Shown here in pieces: positions 63,200-64,000 of a stretch of DNA of 64,000 nucleotides. The DNA is from an uncultured Saccharospirillaceae bacterium (GTDB taxonomy: Bacteria; Pseudomonadota; Gammaproteobacteria; Pseudomonadales; Oceanobacteraceae). The notes below the pieces were generated by a model, which searched no databases, was not told the DNA's origin, and saw nothing but the letters and a program-made list of their open reading frames with translations. The stretch's first letter is position 1, and every line of letters begins with the position of its first letter. The stretch is taken from the NCBI GenBank assembly GCA_947503895.1, contig CANNFT010000004.1, forward strand, positions 124,001 through 188,000. Reading direction: 5' to 3'. The translations under genes were made by a program, and so were the position numbers.

Positions 63200-64000
63200 A
63201 TGAAAAAATGGATACGCTGGTCAGGCCTAATTGGATTTTCAGTCACAATCGCCTTGTTGGTAGGCGCGTGGTTTTTTGCCGCTGCGCCATTGATTAAGAT
63301 GAGCATAGAAACCTTGGGCAGCAAAGCGGCAGGCGCAAAAGTAGAGGTTGAGGCAGTAGAGCTGTCTTTTAATCCACTCGGAATCACCATAAACGGCGTT
63401 GATGTCGCAGACGCCGATAAACCGATGGAGAATTTAATCAGCATCGATCGAACCGTAGCAGATTTAGCGCTCATGCCGTTACTGGTGGGCAAAGGCATCA
63501 TAGAAGAAATGTCGATGAGCGGCGTTCGTTTTGGAACACCGCGGTCTGTGTCAGGTGCATTGCCTAAAGAGGAAAAAGCGCCAGCAAAAGAATCGAATGA
63601 AATGGCTACCGGTACACCTGCAGAGAAAAGTAAAGCCCGCTCCCAAGATGAAAAACCCAAAGAGAGCGCGCTCGCAGGGCTGGCTGAAACATTGCCATCT
63701 GCCGAGACTATTCTGGAGCGTGAACCGCTTGCTACGGTCACCAATGGTGAGGCATTTAAGGAAAGCTATGAACACCATAAAGAAAAGATAAACAGCAGCG
63801 TTGCCAAAGTACCGAATGCCTCAGCAATCAAGCGCTACGAAAAAAGTATCAATAGCATCGTTAATGGCAAATACGACGACTTACATGACTTCTTAGAGCG
63901 AAAAAAAGAGTTTGAGGCATTAAAGAAACAGTTCAAAGCCGATAAAAAGGCGATTGAGGAAGCCAAAAAAGCGCTGCAAGTTGGGAAAAAGGAAATGGCT
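63200..64000 (+). CDS. TIGR03545-family protein, 3'-truncated by the window edge
   Basis: Starts at ATG 63200 with AAGGA upstream, and is open through 267 codons to the right edge. An N-terminal membrane anchor (WSGLIGFSVTIALLVGAWFF) is followed by an AsmA-like region (GAKVEVEAVELSFNPLGITI, NGVDVADADKPMENLISID), then a charged linker rich in Lys/Glu/Ala and a coiled coil at the truncated end. Members are large exported or periplasm-facing proteins paired with TIGR03546; the AsmA-like start suggests an envelope role, but none is proven. Confidence 0.85.
   Translation, partial: MKKWIRWSGLIGFSVTIALLVGAWFFAAAPLIKMSIETLGSKAAGAKVEVEAVELSFNPLGITINGVDVADADKPMENLISIDRTVADLALMPLLVGKGIIEEMSMSGVRFGTPRSVSGALPKEEKAPAKESNEMATGTPAEKSKARSQDEKPKESALAGLAETLPSAETILEREPLATVTNGEAFKESYEHHKEKINSSVAKVPNASAIKRYEKSINSIVNGKYDDLHDFLERKKEFEALKKQFKADKKAIEEAKKALQVGKKEMA

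Noticed and set aside
1..64000. tRNA, rRNA, CRISPR arrays, prophage or complete insertion sequences
   Set aside because: Reading through the window gave no cloverleaf, repeat-spacer pattern, transposase, integrase or phage structural gene.

Overview
The window looks like chromosomal DNA of a marine or aquatic gammaproteobacterium, in the Oceanospirillales/Alteromonadales/Vibrio neighbourhood. This rests on moderate, slightly AT-leaning base composition judged by eye. It also rests on lineage-typical genes: DUF2956, a DUF6942-like protein, the TIGR03546/TIGR03545 pair, a lipase with its Lif foldase, a fibro-slime protein and many two-component systems. The genus cannot be fixed from the sequence. 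I see no rRNA, tRNA, CRISPR array, phage or complete insertion sequence.

Layout. 1-8.3 kb: a 5'-truncated M48 metalloprotease, two tandem spondin-domain exported proteins, an OmpR-type response regulator with its histidine kinase, a DUF6942-like protein, a LysR regulator and a RarD-like permease. 8.35-11.55 kb (minus strand): a three-gene signalling unit made of a PotD-like periplasmic binding protein, a HisKA_3 histidine kinase with a cysteine-bearing periplasmic domain, and a NarL-type regulator. 11.55-13.8 kb: almost 1 kb without genes, then three small unknown proteins. 13.8-17.7 kb: DUF599 protein, exported YtcJ-like amidohydrolase, BPSS1780-like membrane protein. 17.8-24.9 kb (minus strand): a tightly overlapping operon RDD - SpoIIM - DUF4129 - DUF4350 - MoxR - DUF58.

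25.1-27.2 kb holds a repeat-containing exported protein and a solute-binding-protein gene broken twice: by a 254-bp MITE-like element with 19-bp terminal inverted repeats and a TTAA target duplication, and by a third copy of a 7-bp repeat in the signal-peptide region. Removing both restores one continuous frame of 288 codons. 27.4-35.9 kb is an iron-uptake locus: Fur box, TonB-dependent receptor, IucA/IucC-type synthetase, MFS exporter, PLP decarboxylase and PepSY membrane protein. The synthetase-MFS-decarboxylase order matches fslABC of Francisella, so a rhizoferrin-like polycarboxylate siderophore is predicted. A 109-bp palindromic element with similar ends to the MITE lies between synthetase and exporter.

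36.1-41.8 kb: fibro-slime protein, periplasmic binding protein, AraC regulator, then a gene-poor stretch of about 1.8 kb with a strong Fur box that has no evident target gene, and a small unknown protein. 41.8-44.1 kb: lipase and its membrane-anchored foldase. 44.6-51.0 kb: divergent redox loci, with a GMC dehydrogenase, its small subunit and a cytochrome-like lipoprotein on one strand, and a 73-residue protein plus a MauG/CcpA-type di-haem lipoprotein on the other; a 17-bp inverted repeat lies between them. 51.2-57.7 kb: a 1229-residue hybrid histidine kinase divergent from a REC-PAS-GGDEF-EAL protein. 57.7-64 kb: AraC/GyrI-like regulator, CPA1-type cation/proton antiporter, DUF2956 protein, glutamine-amidotransferase-like protein, and the TIGR03546 gene followed by a TIGR03545 gene that runs off the right end.

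The most rewarding parts are the PotD-like/HK/RR unit, the predicted rhizoferrin locus, the doubly broken gene with its MITE, the orphan Fur box, and the dehydrogenase/di-haem locus with its inverted-repeat promoter region.
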